DNA of 64,000 nt from assembly GCA_026119855.1 (NCBI GenBank), contig JAOWBW010001818.1, forward strand, positions 123,938-187,937, in the 5' to 3' direction. The stretch comes from Campanula takesimana (taxonomy: Eukaryota > Streptophyta > Magnoliopsida > Asterales > Campanulaceae). Shown here one piece after another: positions 45,222 through 56,390 of the stretch; position 1 is the first letter of the stretch, and the number at the start of each line of letters is the position of its first letter. The translations under genes and the position numbers were made by a program. The notes beneath the pieces were generated by a model that saw only the letters and a program-made list of their open reading frames with translations, had not been told where the DNA came from and searched no databases.

Positions 45222-45865
45222 CCTCGACGGGTTTGGGGTTGGACTTGTACGACTCGATAGTGAGCAGTTCATAGGAATTTGTGCATGTAGTGTGAGGTCT
45301 AACAAGTGACAAAATATTTTTTATATTTTTTTTTCAAAAGAAACCAGAGAAAAAAAAACAAATAAGCACATAAGTACAACTTTCGAATCACCCGTGTGAC
45401 CGATAAAATAGAACATAAAATTAAAATAGTCTGAAGTTCAGAATAACCACTGATGTAGGCAACTGTGCCCACACCCCCATCACACTGCTCTGTTCTGAGA
45501 CCTGTTTCTGTTCTGGGAACCAACCCAGAAGCGTGCGCCTCTGAGTGTTGATACGAGACGCGCGCGCCTGGCGCGATGTTATTAGGAGGCGCGCGCTTCT
45601 GGGCACACCTGTCAGATTGTCAGATTTTGGACTCAGGGGATTGCCCTGGTCCTATATGCATATTGTAACCCCTGCAGAAATTATTAGTGGAGAATAGCAA
45701 AAGAAGAAAATGAAGAACATAAAGAAGCGGGCGATTCTGGTCCTTGATGCGGGATGCGCGCGCCTTAGGCTGAAGAGGCCAGACGCGCGCGCCTCCCCGA
45801 TCAGGAGTCAGAATGCCCAGAAAAGATGTAGATTTTGATCAGAATGCAAGTTTAACCCTCAAATG
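45222..45865 (-). other. Element B leader, part proximal to the PBS
   Basis: Continues the leader interrupted at 32037. It contains two GCGCGC triplets (45527-45604 and 45724-45797), in positions matching those of element A's leader. No coding sequence. Confidence 0.8.
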
Positions 45866-45883
45866 TCCCCAGCGGAGTCGCCA
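45866..45883 (-). other. Primer binding site of element B
   Basis: TGGCGACTCCGCTGGGGA on the minus strand, one base inside the 5' LTR and identical to that of element C. Confidence 0.92.
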
Positions 45884-45884
45884 C

Positions 45885-46919
45885 TGTAGATACCCTGGGA
45901 GGAACCACGGCTTTAGGCTAGAGCGCGCGGAGTTATCCTAGGATGTCTAACTTGTTTTTAGAGTCGCCACCTATGTTTTGAGGAACATAAGAAAAACCTA
46001 TTGATAATAGCCTAAGTTTGATTACGAAAATAGAGATTCTTTGTTTTGAGGTTCGGGGGTTAGATTACGAGATGGGAAGTACCGAAACACCCATCTCGCC
46101 CAACTTAAGTTGGTCTTGCTTGATCAAAATCTACATGGATGATAAACGTTCTTCTTCTTCTTCTTTAAATCATAAAAAGGGGTTTTAAAATAGAGTTTGG
46201 AATGTAGGAGATAACTCTTTAACCGACCTCAAGGAGATGAGGTGATCATTTGAGTCATGTCCCAAAATGATTTGTGTGATTGCACTTTGATAATACAAAA
46301 AGAAAGAGAAAAGAGATGAAGTTGAGAAGGGGAAAGAAATAGCTTTACCTAGACTTCAAGAGACTTCAAACACTTCTTGTTGAATTACTTGGAGAAATCC
46401 TTTGGAAAATGCTTTGAAAGTAGGAAATTTGGTTTATTGCAATATGAGATTGAGAGCCAAGGGTCTAAAGTCAAGGTTTTTCGGTCCTTTTTGGTCAAAG
46501 TTTTTGTCCCCTTGAAAATGGAGGTAAAGGGAGGTTTTTATAGGTGAAAGAGAGATGTTTTTGGTGCCAAAACTCAGTCACCAAGAAATCCTTCTCGGGC
46601 AAAATCCTGTAAATTGAGCAAGGGAGAGAATCCTGGCCAGAAATCTGTAACTGACGCCCAGAGGCGCGCGCTTCCTACTTTGGGGGTGGGAGGCGCGCGC
46701 GTCTGGTTCCTCCTGTCGGAGGCGCGCGACTCAGAGAAGGCGATTTTGACAGAATGGACTAGAAAGTCAGCCCTGTTATTCAGTTTAGTCCCTGGACTTA
46801 GCGAAGTCAGTCAGGAACTTAATGGAAGTGACAGAAACTAACAAGAAACACTTAAAATGGGGAGAAACACAAGATCAAATGTGCAATCGGGGTGAGCGGT
46901 CCAAGGCGGGGTGTCTACA
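45885..46919 (-). repeat. 5' LTR of element B
   Basis: 1035 bp, about 2% different from the copy at 19856-20890. Minus-strand TATA (CCTATAAAAACC) at about 46533-46544, GCGCGC triplet at 46660-46730 with 29-bp spacing, hairpin CGAGATGGG/CCCATCTCG at 46068-46098 and PBS-like word at 45960-45971. Confidence 0.95.
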
Positions 46920-46924
46920 GATAG

Positions 46925-47760
46925 GAATGCTGCTTGTCGATCCAAAGGACATCTACACTCCAACTGCAATCCGTCTCGAATTTGAAGCTACCAACAACAT
47001 TGCCGAATATGAGGCATGTATAGCGGGGCTAGAAGCGGCCTTAGAAAGAAATGTCACAGATCTAGAATTATTCGGTGACTCTCTGCTTCTTATTAATCAG
47101 ACATCAGGCAAATGGACAATCCAAGACCCGACTCTCCAATAGTATGGTCAACCCCTCGAGGAGTTGGTTGAACAGTTTCAAGACATCACGTTCAATTATC
47201 TTCCCAGAGATAAGAACCGCTTTGCTGATGCTTTGGCTACTATAGCCTCACTAGTTGAGATGCCCAAGGGAAAAATGGTGAAGCCCTTCAAAATTTCAAG
47301 GAGAACCAGCCCAGCATATTGCATGAGTATTGAGATCAATGAGGTCCAAACAAACCTCCCATGGTACACGGACATCATGAATTTCCTCAAAGATGGCACC
47401 TTCCCCGAGAACAGCAATGGGAAATCTCGAGTGGCATTACAAAAGTTAGCTGCGAGATATGTACTGATTGGGAACCGAGTCTACAAGAGACATCACGAAT
47501 GGATCAATCTTTTGTGTGCCAATGAGACTGAAGTTCAAGAGATAATTCACGAAGTCCATGAAGGCGAGTGTGGACCCCACATGAATGGGATTATGTTAGC
47601 CAAGAAGATACTTCGTATTGGCTACTATTGGACCACCATGGAAAGAGACTGCATCGAGAAAGTCAAGAAATGCGCCAAGTGCCAATTCCATGCTAATTTG
47701 CAATATGCTCCACCGTCACAACTATACAACATGACCACACCGTGGCCGTTCTCTTGTTGG
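46925..47760 (+). pseudogene. Element A: RNase H and N-terminal integrase
   Basis: Picks up exactly where 19855 stopped: GMLLVDPKDIYTP, NNIAEYEACIAGLEAAL, FGDSLLLINQ, a TAG at 47140 (CAG in B), then DALATIASLV and the integrase zinc region (HEGECGPH, CAKCQ) to PFSCWGI. It is cut by element C at 47766. Across the residues visible in both it is very similar to element B, so A and B are sister families or one family. Confidence 0.9.
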
Positions 47761-47765
47761 GGTAT

Positions 47766-50153
47766 TGTAGATATCCCGATCTCGCACCCCTTATCAAACC
47801 CCTTTTTGAATGGTCTAAACCCTAAAATTGACCTAAGCCCTCGATTTGGCTATGCGGGAGTTCCGTGAGCCTTATCGGTGCATCGAATGGATTAACGGAA
47901 TTCAAATTCATGATCAGAGCGAAAAAGCGAGTAAACAGTCATGTACTTCAAATTTTTGAGGTGCGGGACCCGAAATGGGGCCCGCACCCTTAGAACTGCT
48001 CGTTATCGTCCATTCTATGCATTTAAAAATATATATTTGTCATCCCTTGATCATAAAAATATTCCAGATAGACGGGCGCGGCCACAAAATTATGTCAAAC
48101 AACTTTCATGTTGGACTCGAGGACAACCGGGACACCGAAGCGCGCACGACGGAGCAGTTGCGGAGCTAATGCCGGAACGAGAAAGATGGTTATCCACATT
48201 GCAAAATATCTCAAAATATCTCATCAAGTGGTCAAGAAGGGCAAAAAAATATCATTGTCGTTCCTAGCTTATGAAAATATTTTCAGATATACCGGCCTGA
48301 CCAGAAAATATTCCGAGCAACTTTCATGTTGGACCCGGACAACCGGGACACCGAGGTGCGCACGACGGAGCAGTTGCGGAGATAATGCCGGAACGGGGAT
48401 AAAGAAGATGACTTGAAGCCTTAGTGACTCAAGTATAGTTAATGATAAAAAAAAAAAACCACCTCCCTCCTCCATATTACCACCCCCCTCATCCATTCTT
48501 GCAAAAAAAAAAGGGATACACAATTCACACACACACACACACTCACCATATATTCAGCCCTCCCTCTCTTCTTGCTCCCTCTAGCAACTCAAACACCCTC
48601 CAAACTCAGTCCTAAGACCATCACCACACCACCCTAGCACCACCACTACACCCTCACTAAATACAAACCAAAATCAAACCACCAAACACTCACACAAACA
48701 CAAGGCAAAAACCTTAAGAAAAACACACAAAAAAAAAGCCTTCCCTTGGAAGCAAAGGGAGCACAATCTAGGTAATCTCTTCATCTTGTAATCTCTCTAA
48801 GTGTAAGATGTAGTTGATTATGTAATTTCTTGAGAGGTCTAGCCACCTTGTTAGGCTAGACCTCCATTTGGTGTTCAAAAATGTAAGGTTCACACTCTTG
48901 TTGTTCTTCTTTCTAAATGATGATATATCATGATTAAATGATCAAATGGCTGTTTTTTGTGTTTTTAAATGATATTATCTATGTATTCCAAAGTTTCATG
49001 TTCATATCTTTTCATTTGAGTGAGTTTTGATAAGTGTTTTCATGCCATGTGTGGATTTCCAGTAGACTGTCCAAGGTGTACCTTTCTGCCTTGTTGCTTT
49101 GTTTATGCATAGAAAACGTGGCTTTTGGTCTTAGACCACAAAATAGATTTTGTTATAGACATAACAAGGAAGATGAGAATGTGAATATCATATTTTTACC
49201 CTGAGTGTAAGAGGTTGTTTCCATTTTTTGTTTCAACTCTCTGTTCTCAGAATAGCATGTTTCCTGTTTTGACATAAAAATGTCAGAGGTGTTTTGGGTG
49301 ACTTAAACTTGTTTTTTTGCCTTAAACGTTCCAGATATAAACTTTTAGATGTTAGGAACAACTTTCATGTTTAGTGTTTTCCATTATTCCTTTTTTTTCA
49401 TGATGCAAAAAGTGGATACTTTTTGAGTATATGAAAATATGTCAGACTGGGCTGTGGAAAGTATCATCTTGCATGCCTTATTTGGACACCATAAATTACT
49501 CCTAAAATCATAGTAAAAATCATGGTAGATGTTAATGTGTTAGGAAGTTTTCTTGACCTTTACTTTCCAGATTGAGTGAGTACAAGAACAGGTACACAAA
49601 GAAGAATGGAAAGCAGTCCCTAAAAATGCTTGGGGACGGACTTTTGGACATTTATTTGTTTTGGGATTTGTTTCCCTTTTGTACACCAATGTAAATATTA
49701 ATCCCCCCACCCCTTTATTTGTTTGATTTTCTGTATATAAATGATAAAACCATTTTCAAAACCGACTCTCATTTGTGAAATAAAAGCAAACATTCCTAGA
49801 ATAGGAAGACTCCCATATATTAAATCACCATTTTGTTATGGCATAAAAGCAAGGCATAAAAGGCATAAAATTGAATCTACGTGGCATGCATACTAGAGAC
49901 CATCACGGGCGAGGAGAGTGCCTAACCCCTTCTCTTCTCGTAACTTAGCCCCTGAACCCACTTTCTCAATAAAGTGAGGTGGCGACTCTTGCAATTAAAT
50001 TAAAAGCTTCGAGAGGAAACCATTGTGTGGGAACCGAGCGCATTTCCAAAAGCGCATTTTCACGAGGCACTCACCCGAACCGCTTTCATTGATCGATCAC
50101 ATATCATTTCGCATATGTTCGGCGTGTGCGGCTTTCGAGAGCGGGCTCTCACA
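47766..50153 (+). repeat. 5' LTR of element C
   Basis: TGTAGATATCCC ... GGGCTCTCACA. Two copies of a block with AAGCGCGCACGACGGAGC-like core lie at about 48129-48180 and 48346-48400. A (CA)n run (48524-48542) precedes a possible TATA at about 48547. Hairpin CGAGGAGAG/CTCTTCTCG is at 49910-49940, AATAAA near 49970 and PBS-like GGTGGCGACTCT at 49978-49989. Confidence 0.92.
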
Positions 50154-50154
50154 G

Positions 50155-50172
50155 TGGCGACTCCGCTGGGGA
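50155..50172 (+). other. Primer binding site of element C
   Basis: TGGCGACTCCGCTGGGGA one base after the LTR end, intact and identical to that of element B. Confidence 0.93.
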
Positions 50173-51176
50173 ATGTTTTTTAAAAGTGGGCTAGACTCTA
50201 ATCTTTGTGTGTGCCAGGCTTTACTTGCCTTGCTTGGGTTGTATATATTTATGCCCTAACCTTTGTTTTGTAGGGACATTCTTTTTCCTTCACCCTCTTA
50301 TTTGTATATATATGCATGCGTGGTGGGTGATTCCCTTAAAACGCAAAAAAGGAAAAAATGGAAAGAATAAAAAAGGGAAAGGATTTTCTTGTTTTCTTTA
50401 CTTGCTTTCAAAATCATTTTTCAAATTCATAGATACCTCACACACATGCACGTTTTGAAAATAACGTCTCGTAGAACCGTACAAACCCGAGAAGGTAACC
50501 CGAGGGTATGAGGGAGCTCACTGGACTTCCCTATAGGGCCCGCGGTGTACATTCTCACCCCAAAAACGCCTATTAGTCGTTGCGATGGGTGTAAGTCAAT
50601 CTTCCCCGTTACCAAGCCACGATGTCCATGTTTTTCAAAAAATAACACGTCCCAGACTTCATGCCAGTTTTTGTCTAGTCATTTCACCTCAATCCTATGA
50701 GTTCCCAAAAGGGTTATAAACGACCTCAATTGTGGATATCACGTGGAATTCTTGGATTGACTTGAAATTGTCAAGACCCTCACATAGACCGTAACCGAAT
50801 GGTGGATCCCCGAAAGAGTATAGGCACTTCGCTAGGGGCTCGGACGGCCAATAGTACAGGTGCAAAACGTTGGTCCTATACTTTGGAGACGGTATCCACT
50901 ATTCCAAGATCTCATGCTAAAACGTGTCAAAACAAGTAAGGTGCTTGTCCGGCTTTCATAGGTTTGTGCGTTGCTTGCGCTTCAAATTTTAAAACAAAAA
51001 AGAAAAAAATTAGCTTCTTTTGTACATAAAGCTTCATTCCCAGAAAATCTAAAATAGGTTTTCTTTTTCATCCGTCTTGTAGAGGGAGAATTTCTTCTTG
51101 TTCTCTAGCGCGACATTCGAGGTCCGTTTCAAGCACCACGTTGATCAAAGCTCTACTCCGGTCTTCGTCATCAATC
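50173..51176 (+). other. Leader of element C
   Basis: No gene is supported between the PBS and the gag start; short open frames here lack conservation or context. Packaging signals would be expected in this region but I cannot identify them. Confidence 0.5.
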
Positions 51177-52110
51177 ATGGCCAACAAAGGACAGACATCA
51201 TCAAACTCGACTAAGGGTTTGCCGGACTTCGAGCTAGGGTATGCAATGGAACAGTGGTTGGAAAGGCGCTTGAATGATCACACCAATCGCGTGGTTAGCC
51301 TATTCCAGGGGCATCGGGAAGAAAAGTTGGACCTGGTGGCTACCCTTTTGAAGAAATTGGAGCTCAAAGATCTCCAAGCACTCAATTCCCAGAATGTCAA
51401 CCCCAACCCGAACATTCACTTTACCCGAGATATGGGATTTGTGACCCGTAATGATATTTGTGGGGAAGCTAGCCGAATGGCGACACATCAAACAATTTGA
51501 ACCTACTGCTCCGCTAAAGATACATGAAACTCCAGTGAAACCACAGAAATCTGGTCACCAAGCGGTTCACAAAAGAAGATCGTTCAGACTTTGGAAAGGC
51601 CCGACATCGCTGAGCAGACTCGCATTTTCCTCAAGAACCTCCAGCCGGTTTATGCTGAAAGAATGAAATACTCCCATTCCCGGACTTTGCCTCTATTCTA
51701 GATGTGGGTTCCCGTATCGACGAAGATATCTGTACTAGGGCTATTCAAGCATCCACAACGAAAGGCTCAAACATTAAGGATTCTCATGGTGCGCGTGAAA
51801 GTTCAATTAACGCTGTAAAGAACCACCAAGCAAGCGGCTCGCAAAGAAGGTTCAGTCGTCACGATAGGCATTTGACAAGTTGTATGCCCCCATGAGTACG
51901 ATACTGAAAGGTTTAGTTGCACAAGGTTTATTGGAACCAATGGAGGGTTATGAACCACCAAATCCACTGCCAAAACGGTGGGACCACTCTGCATATTGTG
52001 ACTTTCATCAATCAGGCGGGCACAGCACTGACAATTGTTTCTCACTTCAACACGTCATCCAGAACCTGATCGACAAGGAACTCATCCCAAAACCTTCACC
52101 AAGAGTTTGA
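51177..52110 (+). pseudogene. Element C gag remnant
   Basis: ATG at 51177 (MANKGQTSSNSTKG) opens about 108 codons with YAMEQWLERRLNDHTNRV and LKKLELKDLQALNSQN. After a frameshift near 51500, RPDIAEQTRIFLKNLQPVYAERM matches the end of the Retrotrans_gag core, and further stops follow. From about 51880 a frame ends in the knuckle YCDFHQSGGHSTDNC (C-x2-H-x4-H-x4-C, the same unusual type as A and B) and VIQNLIDKELIPKP. Most of the capsid core is missing. The knuckle type ties C to the Tat group. Confidence 0.75.
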
Positions 52111-53885
52111 TTTTATCCTAGGGCTCATCGACCCCCGAGGAAGGTGTTCCCCTTTTCAATAATGATCGGAGCTCGTCAACCCCGAGGAAGGTTGTTCCTC
52201 TTTTGCCAATGACGGGAGTATGTTAACCTGTAAGGTCTTGCCTCTAGTGCATGGATCTCTTTTTGCTTGTGACTGGGCTCACCGCCCCCACTCCTAAATC
52301 CTGTCCCTTTTGCGTATCGCTTAGTAATGTGCTCACACATCTCTTTTGTCTTCTAAGTCTAAGAGTGTGTCTTTGTCTTCGTGCTTTTATTTTCTTGCAT
52401 GTCATGTAATATATGTTTCCAGTCAATGAACTTGCTTTATAACCAAGTGCCTTCTAAATCGCGTATCTTGTAGATCTGGACCCGCAAACAATTAAATCTC
52501 ACTTAATTAAAAGCAATCAATGAAATCTGAATAAATTTTAGTCTGTGATTAATTGAGATGGGAACTAGGGACGAAGGCAATCAACGAAGTTCACGAAGGC
52601 GATCGACAAAGTCATCCGACGAACGAAGATTTCAGGGTGCAACCAAGGGCATAATCAGAGAGGCCAATCAAATAGCAAAGGCTGGCGACTATCAGTGATG
52701 CAAGTGCAAGTGTCGGCGATTTTCCTTTAATGTATGATGCATTGTAAATTCTCGCATATTGTATGTTTATGTTTTTTTAAATTTGTTGTATTCTGCACAC
52801 TATGATGTTTCTTCTTGAGTAAAAAAAAAAATCGAAAGAGATCAAAAAGGGGAGGTCAAAAAAAAAAAAAAAAAAAAAGAAGAAGCATTATTCATTTATT
52901 TTGGTACATATTCCATTTGCTTTATTGTTTAATTCAATTGTTTTAGAAAGGATATCACGACACTTCAAGTTTATGTGTATGCCTTCAACGACGGCATTTG
53001 GCAATTAATACCGAAGACTTCATCGCTCGTATCAAGGACGAGACATGGACCTAGGGTCCAACAATCTAATGTGACATCATCAATTTCAAGGAGCACCGCG
53101 TATGCGAGGCCAACCTGCACTAAAGAAGATCTCGATCTTTCAACTTTGGGCAAAGCACCATCAACGACGACAACTGGTGGCTTTTGTTGGATACCAACGT
53201 GCTCTACAACCCTTACACTGAGGGAGCCCAAGAACCAAAATCCATACGGCCTCTAATGACGTATCCAATCTTGGAAAGTGAGACAATGACGAAGGCCTCT
53301 CATCAAATGAGGTCAACCTGTGTCGCGAATCATATCACTTGCCCAACGATGTTCTCATGTCGATTTGTCACGGTCTAACTTGTGTTCAAATGATTTGTCA
53401 AGCTTATTTAATCAGAATTAAAATGTTAATCCAATTGTAGAAGGGTCCATTTGATTTTGAGGCACTTGACCATTAACGCTTGTTAAAGTCTTGAGTCTTT
53501 GATTTCAATGTGTGAGCATACTTTTCTCGAGTCTAGGGGCTTCCCCTACTCTCGTTTTTCCGTCATCTCATTTTTGTGCAAACACGATGTCGGAGATCCC
53601 ACTGGGATTTCCCTTTCCTTTCACAAAACACTGGCCTCGTGCCTTCCCCTTCCAACTCCTGCAAGTTGTCACAGCAAAAGAGACAAAGGAATGCTATTCT
53701 TTATATCTCAGAATCTCAAATGCCGGCAAGAGATGTTGAAGGAATGAACACCAAACTGGGGCTGCATGTCAGATTTTTGGGTTTTGTTTCAAGAGCAATG
53801 ATGTGGCTGCATGACAATATGATTTGTTGAGAATGGTTGCTCCGGGTAACATGGAAATTCAGATGGCAAAATGCTAGAGTACAAA
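52111..53885 (+). other. Non-coding interior of element C
   Basis: No protein domain found on either strand. It contains two copies of a CCCGAGGAAGGT(G/T)-containing block (52135 and 52180), poly-A runs (52824 and 52858-52877) and otherwise unremarkable AT-rich sequence. Confidence 0.55.
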
Positions 53886-54560
53886 GCAACTCTCATTGAC
53901 AGTTGATCCTTTGAAAGGACTCAAAAATGCAAAGATTAACTTTTGAGAATCATCATCAGTTTCAGTAACTCTCGAGATCGAGGATATTAAGGATGTGGGA
54001 CAACTCTCATAGACAGTTAGGTCCCTTATGGGTGGATCATCAGAACACAACGCCATCTCGGATTGATAGTATGGCCCGCAAAGCTCAAAGCTCGTTTCTT
54101 CAGCAACATCAGGATTGTGTCCCATCGAATGTGGGATGACTCTCATAGACAGTCGGTCCCTTAAATGTGGGAATCAATAGAAACAAAGTGCCATCTCGGA
54201 TTATCAGTATGGCCCGCAAAGCTTAAAGCTCTTTCTTTAGCAATATCAGGATTGTGTCCCACCGAGCAACTCTCAAAGACAGTTGACCCCCTACCGATTG
54301 GGTATCCCATATCAGAAATTGTGAATTGCCTCCGACAGAGAAGCATCGAATGATAAGACAACTCTCAAAGACAGTTGACCCCCTACCGATTGGGTATCGC
54401 ATGCCAGGGATTATGCATTGCCTCAGACAAAGAAGCATCGAATGATTAAACAACTCTCAAAGACAGTTGACTCCCTACCGATTGGGTATTGCATGTCAGA
54501 AATTGTGAATTGCCTCCAACAGCAAGACATCGAACATTTCAATAGCTCTCAATGACAGTT
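53886..54560 (+). repeat. Tandem repeat of element C built on ACTCTCA..GACAGT
   Basis: Units start with an ACTCTCA(A/T)(A/T)GACAGT core at 53886, 54001, 54137, 54267, 54359, 54451 and 54543. Intervals are 115, 136, 130, then three of exactly 92 bp. The 92-bp units are highly similar; the longer ones share an inserted GGATTGTGTCCCA block. Confidence 0.8.
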
Positions 54561-55450
54561 AAGCCCCAGAGGTTGAAACGCCAAAACATGAAGTTGTGTC
54601 CAAACGACAAGTGCAACAAGAGATTTATATGCCTGGTTCAGGGGCTTGTCCTGAAACATGACTGGGGCTTCCGTATCCAACATCCGAGGTTGATCTTTGA
54701 GAGACACTGGGGCTTCAGCAGCAAGAATGATGGGGGTCGATGTCAGAAAGAACAAATGGGGTTTCTTCAGCCGACGACTGGGGCTGACCCAACGATAGCA
54801 TCCGGAGATATACCGTTGAGTAGTCTTGATCAAATGGGTGTTTGGAATTGACATTTGAGTGCTCGCGCTAGGCTTTCAACTCTGCTTCACCATACACATC
54901 TCCATTTTCGCAAAAATGCAAAAGTAACAATAAAGTGCGCAATCCATTTCATCCATGATTCTCCCTCTATTCATTCATAAACTTTCACTCATTAATTCAT
55001 AATAAAACTAAGTTGAAATGCAAGCAATGCACATGTGTCAAAAAGAAAAAAACCATCATGCAAAAAGAGAAATTTGACTTTCATCCATCAAAAGGGAAAT
55101 GGTTGCAAAATGAAAAGAGAATGTATTCTTGTCTCAATCTTTCTCCGAATCTCTCGATCTTAAAGATTTCAATCCTATATGTGTTCTAAAACTTTTGTTG
55201 CACATGAATGACACTATCGAGCACATTAATGTCGAAGATATATTCTGCTTGCTCTTGAAATCTCTTGCAGGTACATGTCATCCACCCTGTCGCATCATGG
55301 TCCTCACAAGGGGGTCCTCATCAATATCAAGATATATGTTGCTTGCTCTTGAAAATCTCTTGCAGGTACACATCATCCATTTTGCCACATCATGGTCCTC
55401 ACAAGAAGGATCCTCGACGAAGTCGACGCTCATGTTTCTACGTAGGGAAT

Positions 55451-56390
55451 GAAATTTCCTAATGGCTTTTTGGAAAATAAAATGTTCGAGTTGCCAAATT
55501 CGAACTACGTTGGTCTGATTCTCGAAAGAGATACGTAGGCAGCTTGAATTTTCAGGCACGACCGCATACTTGCAAAAAATCTTATGCAGGTACGAAGTTG
55601 ACATCACAACGAACCACATCATGGTCTTCACAAAAAGTTCCTCGTCAACAGCGATGCTCAGGAAATTAGATTTCCCAATGGCTTTTTGAAAAATAATCAG
55701 TTCTAGTTGATAAAGTCGAACTACGTTGGTCTGATTCTCGAAAGAGATACGTAGGCAGCTTGAATTTTCAGGCACGACCGCATAGTTGCAAAAAATCTTA
55801 TGCAGGTACGAAGTTGGAACACACAACGAATCACATCTTGGTTTCACAAAGAGGTTGCTCATTGCAAGCGATCAAAATCCCACAACAATGGCAAAACCAA
55901 AGATCTAACTTGCAGGTCACAACAGACAGTGTTGATCGTGTCATTTCTCCTGATATACGTGAGACTTCAGTCAAAATTGAATGATTCCAACCCGGTATCA
56001 ATTGCCAAGACTCGCAGCGGCTCCAAAAGCGGAGTGGCTCGATTGTGAAAGAATCAAAAACCCTTTTTGGGTGAACAGGGATCCAAAATAAGGTTGCAGC
56101 ACTCAACACAATGCCAATGGATTACGCAAGGCGATGGTTCACTGCGCAGTGAAACACAAAAATCTCATCGCACGGCAACTCCAAAAACAGGGAAGTTTGA
56201 CTGTGAGACAATCAAAAACTCTTTTAATAGGAACTGGGATCCAAAAGGAGGTTGCAGCACGCAACACAGTGTCAAAGGATTATACAGAGCAATGGTTCAC
56301 TGCTCAGTGAAGCTCAAAAATCTCATCACACAGCAAAACAAAGGCATAAGAATCTGGATGGCTCAGAATGCAGCGTATCCTTAATTTTAT
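55451..56390 (+). repeat. 216-bp and 158-bp tandem duplications of element C
   Basis: Two 216-bp units (AATGGCTTTTTG at 55461 and 55677; CTACG hairpin at 55505 and 55721) are followed by two 158-bp units (GGGATCCAAAA at 56078 and 56236). Each pair is imperfect, so the duplications predate or accompanied divergence. Confidence 0.75.

Larger units (their letters stand above)
19856..46919 (-). mobile_element. Element B: Tat-type Ty3/gypsy retrotransposon with antisense ORF
   Basis: Two 1035-bp LTRs, TSD GATAG on both sides (19851-19855 and 46920-46924), and a PBS next to the right LTR show a complete minus-strand insertion in A's RNase H. Order along its RNA: LTR, PBS, leader, gag, protease, RT, RNase H, integrase, antisense ORF, minisatellite, PPT, LTR. 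Removing copia element E and the solo LTR leaves about 12.8 kb. The LTRs differ by about 2% in a hand comparison. Gag and pol have only a few stops and frameshifts, but the element is not autonomous as it stands. Confidence 0.95.

Noticed and set aside
48524..48545. (CA)n run as a functional element
   Set aside because: Ordinary microsatellite, present in both C LTRs in variable length.
53499..53830. Three overlapping + frames of 75-84 codons
   Set aside because: Overlapping in different frames, no similarity to each other or to known domains, inside the non-coding interior of element C.
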